7,574 bases of DNA, taken from assembly GCA_934277845.1 (NCBI GenBank), contig CAKQVV010000073.1, positions 1-7,574 of the forward strand, written 5' to 3'. This DNA comes from an uncultured Clostridia bacterium. Its GTDB lineage: Bacteria; Bacillota; Clostridia; Christensenellales; Pumilibacteraceae. Every line of letters starts with the position of its first letter. The stretch's first letter is position 1. The translations under genes were made by a program, and so were the position numbers. Of this stretch, positions 1 through 7,238 are shown in pieces. A model generated the notes under the pieces. The model was given only the letters and a program-made list of their open reading frames with translations, did no database searches and was not told the DNA's origin.

Positions 1-1450
1 TCGCAACGTCGGCGGCTTCGGTAATGTCGGTTTTTGCCAGAGCGATAATTTCTTCGATTTTACTCCACTCCGCCGTATTATAAAAATTATTGTCGTTATT
101 GATCTCGTCAAGTTTCGCTATAGCCTCATTCTTTGCCAGATTAACGCTATCGTCGCCCGATTGCGCGACGGTGATTTCAAACGTTTTCGTATCCGTCGTC
201 TTGTTTTTCGCCAACGTCGCCGTAAGCGTAACCTTTTGCGCTTTTTCAGCGGAAGGCACGACCTTTGCCGTCGTTCCTTCGACAATGATCGCGGAACTGT
301 TCGACGACCAGTCAATCGCAACGTCGCCCGACGCGGCAGGCAGTGTGAAGTTTGCCAATACGTTATCGATTTCCGCGTCAGGATTGATCGTTGCCCAGGT
401 CAACCCTTCTTTCGCCGTTTTAACATCGACTTCGTCTTTTGTCGCAACGTTTTCGATCTGCGTCCGGTAGCCCGCAACCGATTCGTTCAGAGCTTCAACG
501 TTTTCCGCGCGTTCGAAAGCGCTTTTCGCGTTCGAAACAATCGTTTTCATCTGCTCCCGCTGTTCGGTATAATAATTGTCCTCGCTCACATAACGTTCTA
601 TATCGAATTTCGCATAGGCGATCGCCTGATTAACGGCAGGCGCTTCGTTCGAAAGACTAAAATTGTCGAACGTCGCCGAGCAGCGTCTTGCGTCGAATCC
701 CGCATAACTGCTATCCCACTTGCTCGCCATTGCGTCCGCAAGCCCGGGGATTTCAAACGTGCCTTGATACTTGTTTTTCGTATTCCAATCGCGTCCGGCG
801 TTAGGCACAAATACTTCCGTCTTGTTTTTGTATTCGCCTTCTTGCGTATCGATTCCGAACAAGACCTGATCGCCTTTGACACGCGCCCAGATTGTAAAAG
901 CATTGGCGCTGTAAAAATTATTCCACTCTTCACGATTACCGCTGAAAATTTTGTATGAGTTATCCTGCCAATTATCTCCGTTTGCTTCGCCGTTTACAAA
1001 CCACTTTGAAACCAGCTCAATGTTCGCGTTATCCCCGGTCCACGCATGAATAGAGAACATAACCCAGTTCTGCTTGTTTACATACCACGGTACGATCTGT
1101 ACGTCTACGGGACTTTTTTTGTTGAGATCGCCGATATTATTCACGGTCACAGAAGTATAGTATTCGTCTCGGGCGGACAAGCGATCCGTGAATTTATAAG
1201 TCAGATAACCCGTAGACGCTCTCGCCTCTATATCCCCGTCCCAGTTCATGCCGTCGGGAAAAGAAGCGGAAATTTTTCCGTCGTCGGCTACCGTCCACCT
1301 TTCATGCAACGGCGTACCGCCGGCGTTCTCCGCCAAAACCTGTCTTGAACTTAAAGATAAAAAACACAGCAAAAACATACTCAAGCACATAACAGCCGCC
1401 AGGACTAAGCGCCCGACATTCAAATAACTTGTCTGTTTCATTCGTTTCAT
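1..1450 (-). CDS. Large modular secreted protein, N-terminal 483 residues (runs off left edge)
   Basis: Reading the minus strand from the ATG at 1450 gives 483 codons without a stop, continuing past position 1, so the 3' end is missing. An AAGGAG at 1463-1458 lies 7 nt before this ATG; a second in-frame ATG at 1441 is less well placed. Residues 1-40 form a signal peptide: basic start MKRMK, hydrophobic core 15-34, likely cleavage after VLA40. There is no lipobox. Residues about 50-268 are beta-rich and aromatic, ending in SATFDNFSLS (258-267), which resembles the closing strand of concanavalin/LamG-like jelly-roll domains. Residues 273-340 are helical and FIVAR-like. Residues 345-430 look like an atrophied bacterial Ig-like domain (DWSSNSSAI at 380-388, VTLTATL at 407-413, KTFEITV at 422-428). 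Residues 437-483 begin a second helical unit. The gene lies 27 bp after the 798-residue lipoprotein gene and is probably co-transcribed. Likely role: extracellular glycan binding or processing. Any catalytic module or cell-wall anchor would lie beyond the edge. The reading frame is certain; the function is inferred. Confidence 0.88.
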   Translation of the reverse strand, partial: MKRMKQTSYLNVGRLVLAAVMCLSMFLLCFLSLSSRQVLAENAGGTPLHERWTVADDGKISASFPDGMNWDGDIEARASTGYLTYKFTDRLSARDEYYTSVTVNNIGDLNKKSPVDVQIVPWYVNKQNWVMFSIHAWTGDNANIELVSKWFVNGEANGDNWQDNSYKIFSGNREEWNNFYSANAFTIWARVKGDQVLFGIDTQEGEYKNKTEVFVPNAGRDWNTKNKYQGTFEIPGLADAMASKWDSSYAGFDARRCSATFDNFSLSNEAPAVNQAIAYAKFDIERYVSEDNYYTEQREQMKTIVSNAKSAFERAENVEALNESVAGYRTQIENVATKDEVDVKTAKEGLTWATINPDAEIDNVLANFTLPAASGDVAIDWSSNSSAIIVEGTTAKVVPSAEKAQKVTLTATLAKNKTTDTKTFEITVAQSGDDSVNLAKNEAIAKLDEINNDNNFYNTAEWSKIEEIIALAKTDITEAADVA

Positions 1451-1457
1451 TGTATTT

Positions 1458-1463
1458 CTCCTT
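1458..1463 (-). promoter_or_regulatory. Ribosome binding site that fixes the start of the modular secreted protein
   Basis: AAGGAG on the minus strand, 7 nt before the ATG at 1450. It supports that ATG over the one nine bases downstream at 1441. It lies in the 27-bp gap after the upstream gene, where no hairpin or T-tract is visible, so read-through is expected. Confidence 0.8.
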
Positions 1464-1477
1464 TTAAATTTGTCGAT

Positions 1478-3874
1478 TTAGTTCCATTTTCCGCCCTGAC
1501 CGTAAGCCATCAGGTTAGCCTGCTGCGTTTCAAGGCTGTCGGTCATATTGCGGTAATCGCTGACTCCGAAAATATTCATGGCGTCGGTGATCGGCCGGAT
1601 GTTCGCGTCGGTCAACCACGGCAGCCAGATACCGGGGGCGTCCACCGTCGTATAGTTGAAGTTTGCCGCCTGCGTCGCTTCCGGTGAGAAGCCCTTTTGC
1701 GCATATCCGAGACGTCCGTCCCAGTCGGTAGTCTGTTTGGTGTTGAGTTCTACGAAAATCGCGGCGTCTTTATAATCCTCATCTCCGGTCAGGACATACA
1801 TTTTATAGATCTCGGTCGGGAAAAACGCGCTGAATATATCCGCGCCGCTGTGCCCCGTTGCGATAAGCGAGAATCCGGAAACGCCTCCGTTTTTGAAAGG
1901 GTTATACTGTTGCGTCAGCGGGTTGGAACTCTGAATCGAGAAGTCATAGGTATAGACCCAGTTCATGCAGAACGCCACAGCATGCCGCGCCGCATCCAGA
2001 AACTTTTGTTCGCCGGTTGCCATATACGTCGCCGTAAACGCTTTCAGCGCGAAAAATCCCGCTTCTTTGTCTACGATATTTGACTGGTCGATCGTTCCGC
2101 CGACATATTTACCGGTTTCATTAAGATTGGCAAGCGCCCACTCGGCTGCCCTGATCGCGGCGGCTTTATATTCTTCGGATTTGACTGCGTTGCCGCTGCT
2201 CGCGCTGTATTCCGACATCTTGAACAGGAAAGGAACAACCTGCGAAGTATTCACTTTCGAAGTGCCGGCATAAACCCGGTTCGACGAATTGGTGTTTACC
2301 GTTCCTTCTTTCCGGTTATAAGCGCGATACACACTGCCGTCGTCGTTCTGATTGTCGAGGAAAAACTGCCCTACTTTTTCGACCGCTTTAGTCCAGGCTG
2401 CAGGTACTCTTTCTCCCAGCTCGTGCTTTACGCGAATTGCGTCGAGAATCCCGTTGAATCCGTCGGTCAGCATGCGCAAAAACGCAGGATATTCCGCTCC
2501 GTCCTTTGCCGGGAAACTATCCATTGTATTAGGACGAAACCATGTAATGGGAAGCGCCGACCCGGAAGGAAACGCGACTTCACCCGTCCAGAAATCGAGT
2601 ATTCGTTCCGCTTGATAAACCATTTCTTTGTTCCCGATCGATCTTCCGTATTGTATCATCTGCGCGGCGAGCGAAGTTTCCATTCCGGTAAAACCGATCT
2701 GAAGTTCGTTCGACCCCGTAGCGCCGCTCACAAGGCTCATCGTCAGCGGAAACCCGGCAGGATCACCGCTCGCGCTGCCTTTCTGATACCAAACGTTGCT
2801 GAGCGTTTCCATGCTCGCAGCATAGATTTTATCGATGTCCGCATTATACAAGTCGGGATAACCGCCCTTTAACGTTTTCATTGTAGAATAAGCAAACGAT
2901 TCTAAATACGACTCGTCCGCAAGCGGAATAATGCTTACTTTATAGTTGTGTCCGCCGCCTTCGTTTACGGGATGAAAACGTTTTGTCCACCCGTTGGAAG
3001 TATAGGTCGTGGGACCTTCGCTGCACGGCCAGACAAACCCGAAGTCCAAGCCGACGCTTTCGTTTTTATCGTAACCGACCGAACCGTATTGAATATTCTC
3101 GTCGACGTCGCCGTTATAGCCGCCGCCGACTTTACCGCCGTCAACTTTTGGCTGATAATGACCGATCGCCAGAGAATTCTTCGTTGCTTTTTCATAAATA
3201 TGAATGAACGGCATACCCATTGCGGTTTCTTTTGCATACAGCGCGGGGACGTCGAGGTTGACTCCGATCGCATGAGCGGGAATCGCGCTGCTGTCCTTGT
3301 ATACGAGCGACGGAATGGTGAAATCATAATCGTTTACGTCCGAACTTCCGGAAAGCGCGTGCATCTTAAAGGACGAGTTGAATCCGTTGTCTTTCTTGTT
3401 CGCCTTTTCGACCCGAACGTTTCTGCTCATGCCGAACGCCCCGTTGCCGATAATAAAATATTGATCGTAAATCTTAAAGGTACTGCCCGATTCCGACTTG
3501 ACCGTAGCAACGGCTCCGATACCCCGATCGTTCTTTACCGTCGCCGTATATTTTCCAGTATAAGAAAATTCGTTGAACGTCATTAAAGAATCGCTCTGTT
3601 GCATCACCGTAATCATCGCGGGAGAATCCTGCAAAAACATCGTGGCGCCGCTCCCGTTTTTCACCTGCACCCCGCCGTTTTCAAACGTAAGGGTATAGTC
3701 TTTCGTTCGCAATGCGTTTCCTTCATCGGCATAATCGGAAGCCGAAACGTACGGCAATCCGTCGGTTATAAATTTACCGTCGTAATTTTCCCGGTTCGAA
3801 CAGCCCACCGAGCCGAAAATGCCGGCCGTAATGGCAATAGCGCCCATTGCTGCAAGTATTTTTTTCCGTTTCAT
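1478..3874 (-). CDS. 798-residue lipoprotein with beta-rich and (alpha/alpha)-barrel-like halves; putative glycan-active enzyme
   Basis: Complete gene; ATG at 3874 with AAGGAG at 3886-3881, 6 nt upstream. A basic start (MKRKK), hydrophobic stretch 6-23 and lipobox SVGC with Cys25 predict a lipoprotein on the outer face of the membrane. Residues about 55-320 are beta-rich with many Gly, Thr and Val. Residues about 340-765 are helical with repeated hairpin-like units, for example 340-362, 396-430, 462-487, 492-510, 568-585, 602-636 and 676-712, suggesting a six-hairpin (alpha/alpha)6 barrel of the kind found in several glycoside hydrolases and polysaccharide lyases. Conserved-looking polar clusters at hairpin ends are TDGFNG (470-475), NDDGSVYRAYN (510-520) and ATGHSGADIFSAF (672-684); D471, D511/D512, H675 and D679 are candidate active-site residues. 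I cannot assign a named family. It starts 21 bp after the second permease gene, which suggests it acts on the transported glycan. Enzyme activity is inferred from fold and context; a purely glycan-binding role remains possible. Confidence 0.85.
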   Translation of the reverse strand: MKRKKILAAMGAIAITAGIFGSVGCSNRENYDGKFITDGLPYVSASDYADEGNALRTKDYTLTFENGGVQVKNGSGATMFLQDSPAMITVMQQSDSLMTFNEFSYTGKYTATVKNDRGIGAVATVKSESGSTFKIYDQYFIIGNGAFGMSRNVRVEKANKKDNGFNSSFKMHALSGSSDVNDYDFTIPSLVYKDSSAIPAHAIGVNLDVPALYAKETAMGMPFIHIYEKATKNSLAIGHYQPKVDGGKVGGGYNGDVDENIQYGSVGYDKNESVGLDFGFVWPCSEGPTTYTSNGWTKRFHPVNEGGGHNYKVSIIPLADESYLESFAYSTMKTLKGGYPDLYNADIDKIYAASMETLSNVWYQKGSASGDPAGFPLTMSLVSGATGSNELQIGFTGMETSLAAQMIQYGRSIGNKEMVYQAERILDFWTGEVAFPSGSALPITWFRPNTMDSFPAKDGAEYPAFLRMLTDGFNGILDAIRVKHELGERVPAAWTKAVEKVGQFFLDNQNDDGSVYRAYNRKEGTVNTNSSNRVYAGTSKVNTSQVVPFLFKMSEYSASSGNAVKSEEYKAAAIRAAEWALANLNETGKYVGGTIDQSNIVDKEAGFFALKAFTATYMATGEQKFLDAARHAVAFCMNWVYTYDFSIQSSNPLTQQYNPFKNGGVSGFSLIATGHSGADIFSAFFPTEIYKMYVLTGDEDYKDAAIFVELNTKQTTDWDGRLGYAQKGFSPEATQAANFNYTTVDAPGIWLPWLTDANIRPITDAMNIFGVSDYRNMTDSLETQQANLMAYGQGGKWN

Positions 3875-3895
3875 AATTTTCTCCTTATCTATTTA

Positions 3896-4774
3896 TTATT
3901 TAAGCCCTGTTATCGCGATCCCGTCTACAAGGAATCTCTGCGAAAATACGAATATTATCAGCGTGGGAACCAACGCGATCATCGATCCCGCCATCATGAG
4001 CGGATACGAAGAATTGTACGACGACTGCAGATTCGCCACTGCAAGCTGAATCGTCCAGTAAGGTTTTACCGTTCCGACGTACAACAGCGGGCCCATGTAA
4101 TCGTTATACGCGCCCGTAAATCCCAAAACGATCTGAGGTATTAACGCAGGAACCGAAAGCGGTAAAATAATTTTGAAAAATATAATCGGGAAATTCGCTC
4201 CGTCTATCAACGCCGCTTCCGTCATTTCGTCGGGCAACCCGCGCATGAACTGCACGAGAAAAAACATTGTTCCAACTCCGCCGAACAGCCCGGGAATAAT
4301 CAGCGGCAATGGCGTCCCCAGCCAACCGTATACGTTCGCGTACATGATATACGACGGAATCAGCGTAATAATCCCCGGAATCAGCATAGTGGACAGCATC
4401 AGATAGAAAACAACGTTTTTCCCGGGAAATCTTAACTTCGAGAAAACAAACGCAGCCATTGCGCTCGACAACATGCCTAACGCTATGGGCGGTATGATAT
4501 ACATAAAAGTATTCAAAGACGCTCTTGCCAAGTCTACCCGCTCAAATACTTCGACATAGTTTTGAGCGGTAATCGGTTTAGGTATCCATTTGAACGGTAA
4601 ATCGTAAATTCCGTTTCTTGTCGTAAACGACGTAGAAAACGCAAATAGAAACGGCAGCAGTATGAAAACCGCAATCAAAGACAAGAACCCGTAGGCAAAT
4701 ACCTTTGAAACAATCGCGCCGACATGCGTTTTTCCGCTGTTTTTCCGACTCGCATTAACAGTATCAGTTATCAT
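3896..4774 (-). CDS. Carbohydrate ABC transporter permease, MalG/UgpE-like (CUT1 family)
   Basis: A 292-residue inner-membrane protein, typical length for MalG-type permeases. About six membrane segments are visible, near residues 22-48, 87-112, 120-146, 151-176, 203-225 and 256-279. The cytoplasmic EAA loop that docks the ATPase is clear: TEAALIDGAN (185-194) followed by KIILPLSVP (201-209). The C-terminus, QRFLVDGIAITGLK, is characteristic of MalG-type partners. The protein pairs with the upstream permease to form the translocation channel for a sugar or oligosaccharide. Its ATG overlaps the upstream gene by 11 bp, pointing to translational coupling; the Shine-Dalgarno match is only GGTGA at 4782-4778. 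No in-frame alternative start fits better, because the first membrane segment follows soon after. The family is near certain; the substrate is unknown. Confidence 0.95.
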   Translation of the reverse strand: MITDTVNASRKNSGKTHVGAIVSKVFAYGFLSLIAVFILLPFLFAFSTSFTTRNGIYDLPFKWIPKPITAQNYVEVFERVDLARASLNTFMYIIPPIALGMLSSAMAAFVFSKLRFPGKNVVFYLMLSTMLIPGIITLIPSYIMYANVYGWLGTPLPLIIPGLFGGVGTMFFLVQFMRGLPDEMTEAALIDGANFPIIFFKIILPLSVPALIPQIVLGFTGAYNDYMGPLLYVGTVKPYWTIQLAVANLQSSYNSSYPLMMAGSMIALVPTLIIFVFSQRFLVDGIAITGLK

Positions 4775-5660
4775 AACTCACCCAATATTTCTGCAAAATG
4801 AAGTTGATCGCCGCAACGCCCAACAAGAAGAGTCCGTAAACCACGCCGAGCGCCGAAGCGTAGCCGTATTCGTAACCGAAATTCCCCATAAAATTATAGA
4901 TGTACCAGACGGGCAACACGGTATTATCGGTATATCCGACCATAATCTTGAATTTCGAGAACTCCTGCAACGAGCCGATCATGTTGGTAAGCAACAAATA
5001 GAAAGTGATCGGTGAAATAAGCGGCACGGTAATTTTGATAAACCGCGTAAATGCATTTGCTCCGTCTATCAGCGCCGCTTCGTAATAACTGGACGAAATA
5101 TTCTTTAACGTTGCGGAATATATCAGAATATTCGTTCCCAGACACGCCCACAAAGTCATGACGATCATCGACGACATAAAATTGAACGGCTGATTCGGGT
5201 CCATCCAGATCGGCGGATTTTTAACGCCCATGCTGTAAAGAATATTGTCCAGCAATCCGTACTGAGATACGAATATCCATTTCCAGATAAACGTCGTTGC
5301 GACTGCTCCGCAAATAATCGGCAGAAAAAAAATCGTGCGATAAACTTTGCTCCCTCTGATTTTCGCGTTGAGTATTGCGGAAATAACCAAAGACAATACG
5401 AGGTTTATCGGAACGTTGATCGAAAAGACGATTACGTTCAGAAAACTTTTCCAGAACGTGACGTCGTGAAACACTTTTCTGTAATTCGCGCCGCCGACAA
5501 AACTCATGTCAAATAAGTTATAATCCGTAAAGGAGTAGGTAATGCCCGTTATCAGCGGGTATATTACGAACAGCAATAACCCCGCCGTAATCGGAAGAAT
5601 AAAAATCGCCGACCATAGCCACTCTACTCGCCTGGCTTTCGTCAATTTATAATGCGTCAT
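4764..5660 (-). CDS. Carbohydrate ABC transporter permease, MalF/UgpA/LplB-like (CUT1 family)
   Basis: A 298-residue inner-membrane protein. Membrane segments lie near residues 16-40, 71-97, 107-130, 161-183, 210-232 and 266-288. The first carries the usual LLLFVIYPL stretch and is followed by SFTDYNLF, both common in MalF/UgpA-type permeases. The EAA loop is YYEAALIDGAN (192-202) followed by KITVPLISP (209-217), the contact site for the ATPase. The GGAGGA box at 5673-5668 sits 7 nt before the ATG, and the gene starts 23 bp after the binding-protein gene. It forms a heterodimeric channel with the next gene's product. No ATP-binding subunit is encoded nearby; Firmicute CUT1 systems commonly share an MsmX-type ATPase encoded elsewhere. 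Confidence 0.95.
   Translation of the reverse strand: MTHYKLTKARRVEWLWSAIFILPITAGLLLFVIYPLITGITYSFTDYNLFDMSFVGGANYRKVFHDVTFWKSFLNVIVFSINVPINLVLSLVISAILNAKIRGSKVYRTIFFLPIICGAVATTFIWKWIFVSQYGLLDNILYSMGVKNPPIWMDPNQPFNFMSSMIVMTLWACLGTNILIYSATLKNISSSYYEAALIDGANAFTRFIKITVPLISPITFYLLLTNMIGSLQEFSKFKIMVGYTDNTVLPVWYIYNFMGNFGYEYGYASALGVVYGLFLLGVAAINFILQKYWVSYDN
4778..4782 (-). promoter_or_regulatory. Shifted Shine-Dalgarno (GGTGA) for the second permease
   Basis: The bases before the ATG at 4774 read GGGTGAGTT, with no AGGAGG. GGTGA ending 3 nt before the ATG would pair with the outer part of the anti-Shine-Dalgarno (complement of GGAGGTGATC) in correct register. The site lies inside the upstream permease gene, so initiation probably depends on ribosomes finishing that gene. 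Confidence 0.5.
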
Positions 5661-5683
5661 TCGGCTTTCCTCCGTATCGCGAC

Positions 5684-7066
5684 CTATCTGAGAATGCTGT
5701 TCGCTTTCTCTTTTACGTTATCCAAATATTTGTCGACCGTAATCCGGCTTGACGGATTCACCGCAAACAACTGCGCGGACAACGCGTCGTAACTGTCCGT
5801 TCTCCATCTGTTGGAATTCAGCCAGGTATGCGTACCAGCCGGCTGATGCTTCGCGCTCTCGATAAACACCTGATAGTTTTGCGGTCCCAATGAAAGCTCG
5901 CGCTCGACGATACGCTTGTCCGTCGCCAGACTGTTATAGATGGGGATAGCAAATCCGCTTGCCGCCAGAAGTTCCTGTCCTTCTCTGCTTGCGATATACT
6001 CTACGAGTTTCCATGCCGCAACTTTATTTTTTGCTCCGCTGTAAACCGCATATCCCGTGGATCCCGACCAGCAGTTCTTTTGCATGTTTTCGCCTTCGAA
6101 AGCCGGCACATACGCAACATCCCAATTAAAACCATAAGTACGCATAGAGGTGACTTCCCATCTGCCCGCGACAACCGTCGCGCATCTTTGCGCGGCAAAC
6201 AGCGTAGTATCCGATTGCCCGCCAAGGTCGGATCCGGTAGGCATAAACGGATCTTCGCCGTACATCGCGTCCTGCAAAAAGGTAAACGCTTTCTTTAATC
6301 CCGCAATTTGCGCGGGATCGGTCGGAAACGCGGTATGATCTTCGTTCAGAAAATCTCCGCCGGCGCTCCATACAAGCCCCTCCCAAGGATAAGCCGCGAT
6401 GCCGTATATTCTCTTGGAAGCGTCCGTCAGTTTTCTCCACATGGCGCTCGCTTCTTCTATCGTCATAATCCTGTCGCTGGGCGGATACTCCACGCCCATT
6501 GAATCGAACATATCTTTGTTGTAATACATTACGTACGGTCCGATGTCCTTAGGCAATGCAAGTACGGCGTCGTTTCCGGTGGTATAGCGGTCGATCGCGC
6601 CTTCGAACATATCGTTTGCAATGACATCTTCGCTAATCAAAAAACTTTGACTCAAAAACGGTTTAAGATTGGTAAAAATACTGCCGTTGGTCGACCATTG
6701 CCTAAAAGCGCCGTCCGGAACGAGGAATACGTCGTGAACTTGTCCCGCCGCAATATTGTTCGCATAAAGATTCTGATAATCGGATATAATATCCAACTTT
6801 ACCTTAATGGTAGGATATCTCTTCTCAAAGCCTTCGATAATCAACCTGGACGTCGCCTCTTCCATAGGACCTACGCTGTCCCAATGCGCCCAGCTGATTT
6901 CGCACGGTTCTCCGTCATATACGTAAAGCGACTTATCATAGTTCGATTGCACCTCTTCGACAAGGTTCCCAAACTCGACTTCGTTCTTGTCTCCGCAGGC
7001 ACCGAGCAAAAACATCGGAAAACTCATAATCCCGATCAATAATAAAGAAACAACTCGCTTTTTCAT
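5684..7066 (-). CDS. Extracellular sugar-binding lipoprotein of an ABC transporter (SBP family 1)
   Basis: A 460-residue protein, normal length for CUT1 solute-binding proteins. The ATG at 7066 follows AGGAGG (7079-7074) by 7 nt. The signal peptide is MKKR plus a hydrophobic stretch (5-22) and lipobox LGAC, giving a lipid-anchored Cys24. Family-typical features: ISWAHWDS near 57-64 as the first strand; IIEGFEKRYPTIKVKLD (76-92), the usual helix-strand of family 1 binding proteins; LALPKDIGPYVMYYNKDMFDSMGV (168-191), the hinge region with the classic YYNKDMF motif; WRKLTDASK (210-218); FAAQRCATVVAGRWE (290-304); and AAWKLVEYIASREGQELLAASGFAIPIY (350-377), the C-lobe signature. Trp residues at 123, 230s, 303 and 333 could stack on sugar rings. 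It is the first gene of the operon and delivers substrate to the two permeases that follow. The substrate cannot be deduced. Confidence 0.95.
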   Translation of the reverse strand: MKKRVVSLLLIGIMSFPMFLLGACGDKNEVEFGNLVEEVQSNYDKSLYVYDGEPCEISWAHWDSVGPMEEATSRLIIEGFEKRYPTIKVKLDIISDYQNLYANNIAAGQVHDVFLVPDGAFRQWSTNGSIFTNLKPFLSQSFLISEDVIANDMFEGAIDRYTTGNDAVLALPKDIGPYVMYYNKDMFDSMGVEYPPSDRIMTIEEASAMWRKLTDASKRIYGIAAYPWEGLVWSAGGDFLNEDHTAFPTDPAQIAGLKKAFTFLQDAMYGEDPFMPTGSDLGGQSDTTLFAAQRCATVVAGRWEVTSMRTYGFNWDVAYVPAFEGENMQKNCWSGSTGYAVYSGAKNKVAAWKLVEYIASREGQELLAASGFAIPIYNSLATDKRIVERELSLGPQNYQVFIESAKHQPAGTHTWLNSNRWRTDSYDALSAQLFAVNPSSRITVDKYLDNVKEKANSILR

Positions 7067-7119
7067 TCAAGTTCCTCCTATAAAATGTTTTTTTGAAACA
7101 ATCATTTAGTTCCGTGTTT

Positions 7120-7148
7120 ATTATACACTTCTCATATCATTTTTTCAA
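7120..7148 (-). promoter_or_regulatory. Sigma-A-type promoter of the transport operon
   Basis: On the minus strand, TTGAAA (7148-7143) is followed after exactly 17 bp by a perfect TATAAT (7125-7120). Transcription should start near 7113, giving a leader of about 47 nt before the ATG at 7066. The near-consensus boxes suggest appreciable basal activity, with the adjacent inverted repeat as a possible control site. Confidence 0.72.
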
Positions 7149-7152
7149 TACT

Positions 7153-7180
7153 AAATACAAACCAAAAAATTACTGTATTT
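7153..7180. promoter_or_regulatory. Candidate operator: 7-bp inverted repeat, arms two helical turns apart
   Basis: AAATACA (7153-7159) and TGTATTT (7174-7180) are perfect inverted arms separated by 14 bp, with arm starts 21 bp apart so both face the same side of the helix. The left arm begins 4 bp beyond the operon's -35 box, a usual place for an activator that touches RNA polymerase. Binding by the divergent AraC-type regulator is inferred. AraC proteins often prefer direct repeats, and the AT-richness raises the chance of coincidence. Confidence 0.4.
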
Positions 7181-7203
7181 CGACATTTAAAATCTAAAAT
7201 GAT

Positions 7204-7232
7204 TTGACTTGACAACAAATCCGCTGTATAAT
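7204..7232 (+). promoter_or_regulatory. Sigma-A-type promoter of the AraC-type regulator, apparently leaderless
   Basis: TTGACT (7204-7209), 17 bp, then a perfect TATAAT (7227-7232). The usual start point 5-7 nt beyond the -10 box falls on A7237 or A7239, and the regulator's ATG is at 7239. A second TTGACA at 7209-7214 would leave only a 12-bp spacer and is not usable with this -10 box. Confidence 0.75.
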
Positions 7233-7238
7233 GCAAAT

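Larger units (their letters stand above)
7067..7238. other. AT-rich divergent intergenic control region
   Basis: 172 bp between the binding-protein gene (leftward) and the AraC-type regulator gene (rightward). It is much richer in A and T than the flanking genes. It contains one sigma-A-like promoter for each direction and an inverted repeat between them; no further gene is visible. The leftward mRNA would have a leader of about 45-50 nt with an A-tract ahead of its ribosome binding site. Confidence 0.85.

Noticed and set aside
161..958. Plus-strand open frame of 265 codons opposite the modular secreted protein
   Set aside because: It lies wholly antisense to a better-supported gene, is unusually rich in Arg and Phe with no recognisable domain, and lacks a ribosome binding site. 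It is a by-product of codon use in the real gene.
2948..3586. Plus-strand open frame of 212 codons opposite the 798-residue lipoprotein
   Set aside because: No ribosome binding site, no domain and no promoter; the minus-strand gene explains the whole stretch.
3599..4144. Plus-strand open frame of 181 codons spanning the lipoprotein/permease junction
   Set aside because: It crosses two clear genes on the opposite strand and encodes a low-complexity, Arg/His-rich protein with no family features.
7086..7100. Short TGTTT/AAACA inverted repeat with a T-run, considered as a terminator or leader hairpin
   Set aside because: A 5-bp all-weak stem with a 5-nt loop would not be stable, and it lies in the leader of a gene that must be transcribed through it.
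7067..7238. Possible riboswitch or small RNA in the divergent region
   Set aside because: The leftward leader is only about 47 nt, too short for known riboswitches, and the rightward transcript appears to have no leader. No GC-rich helix is visible.
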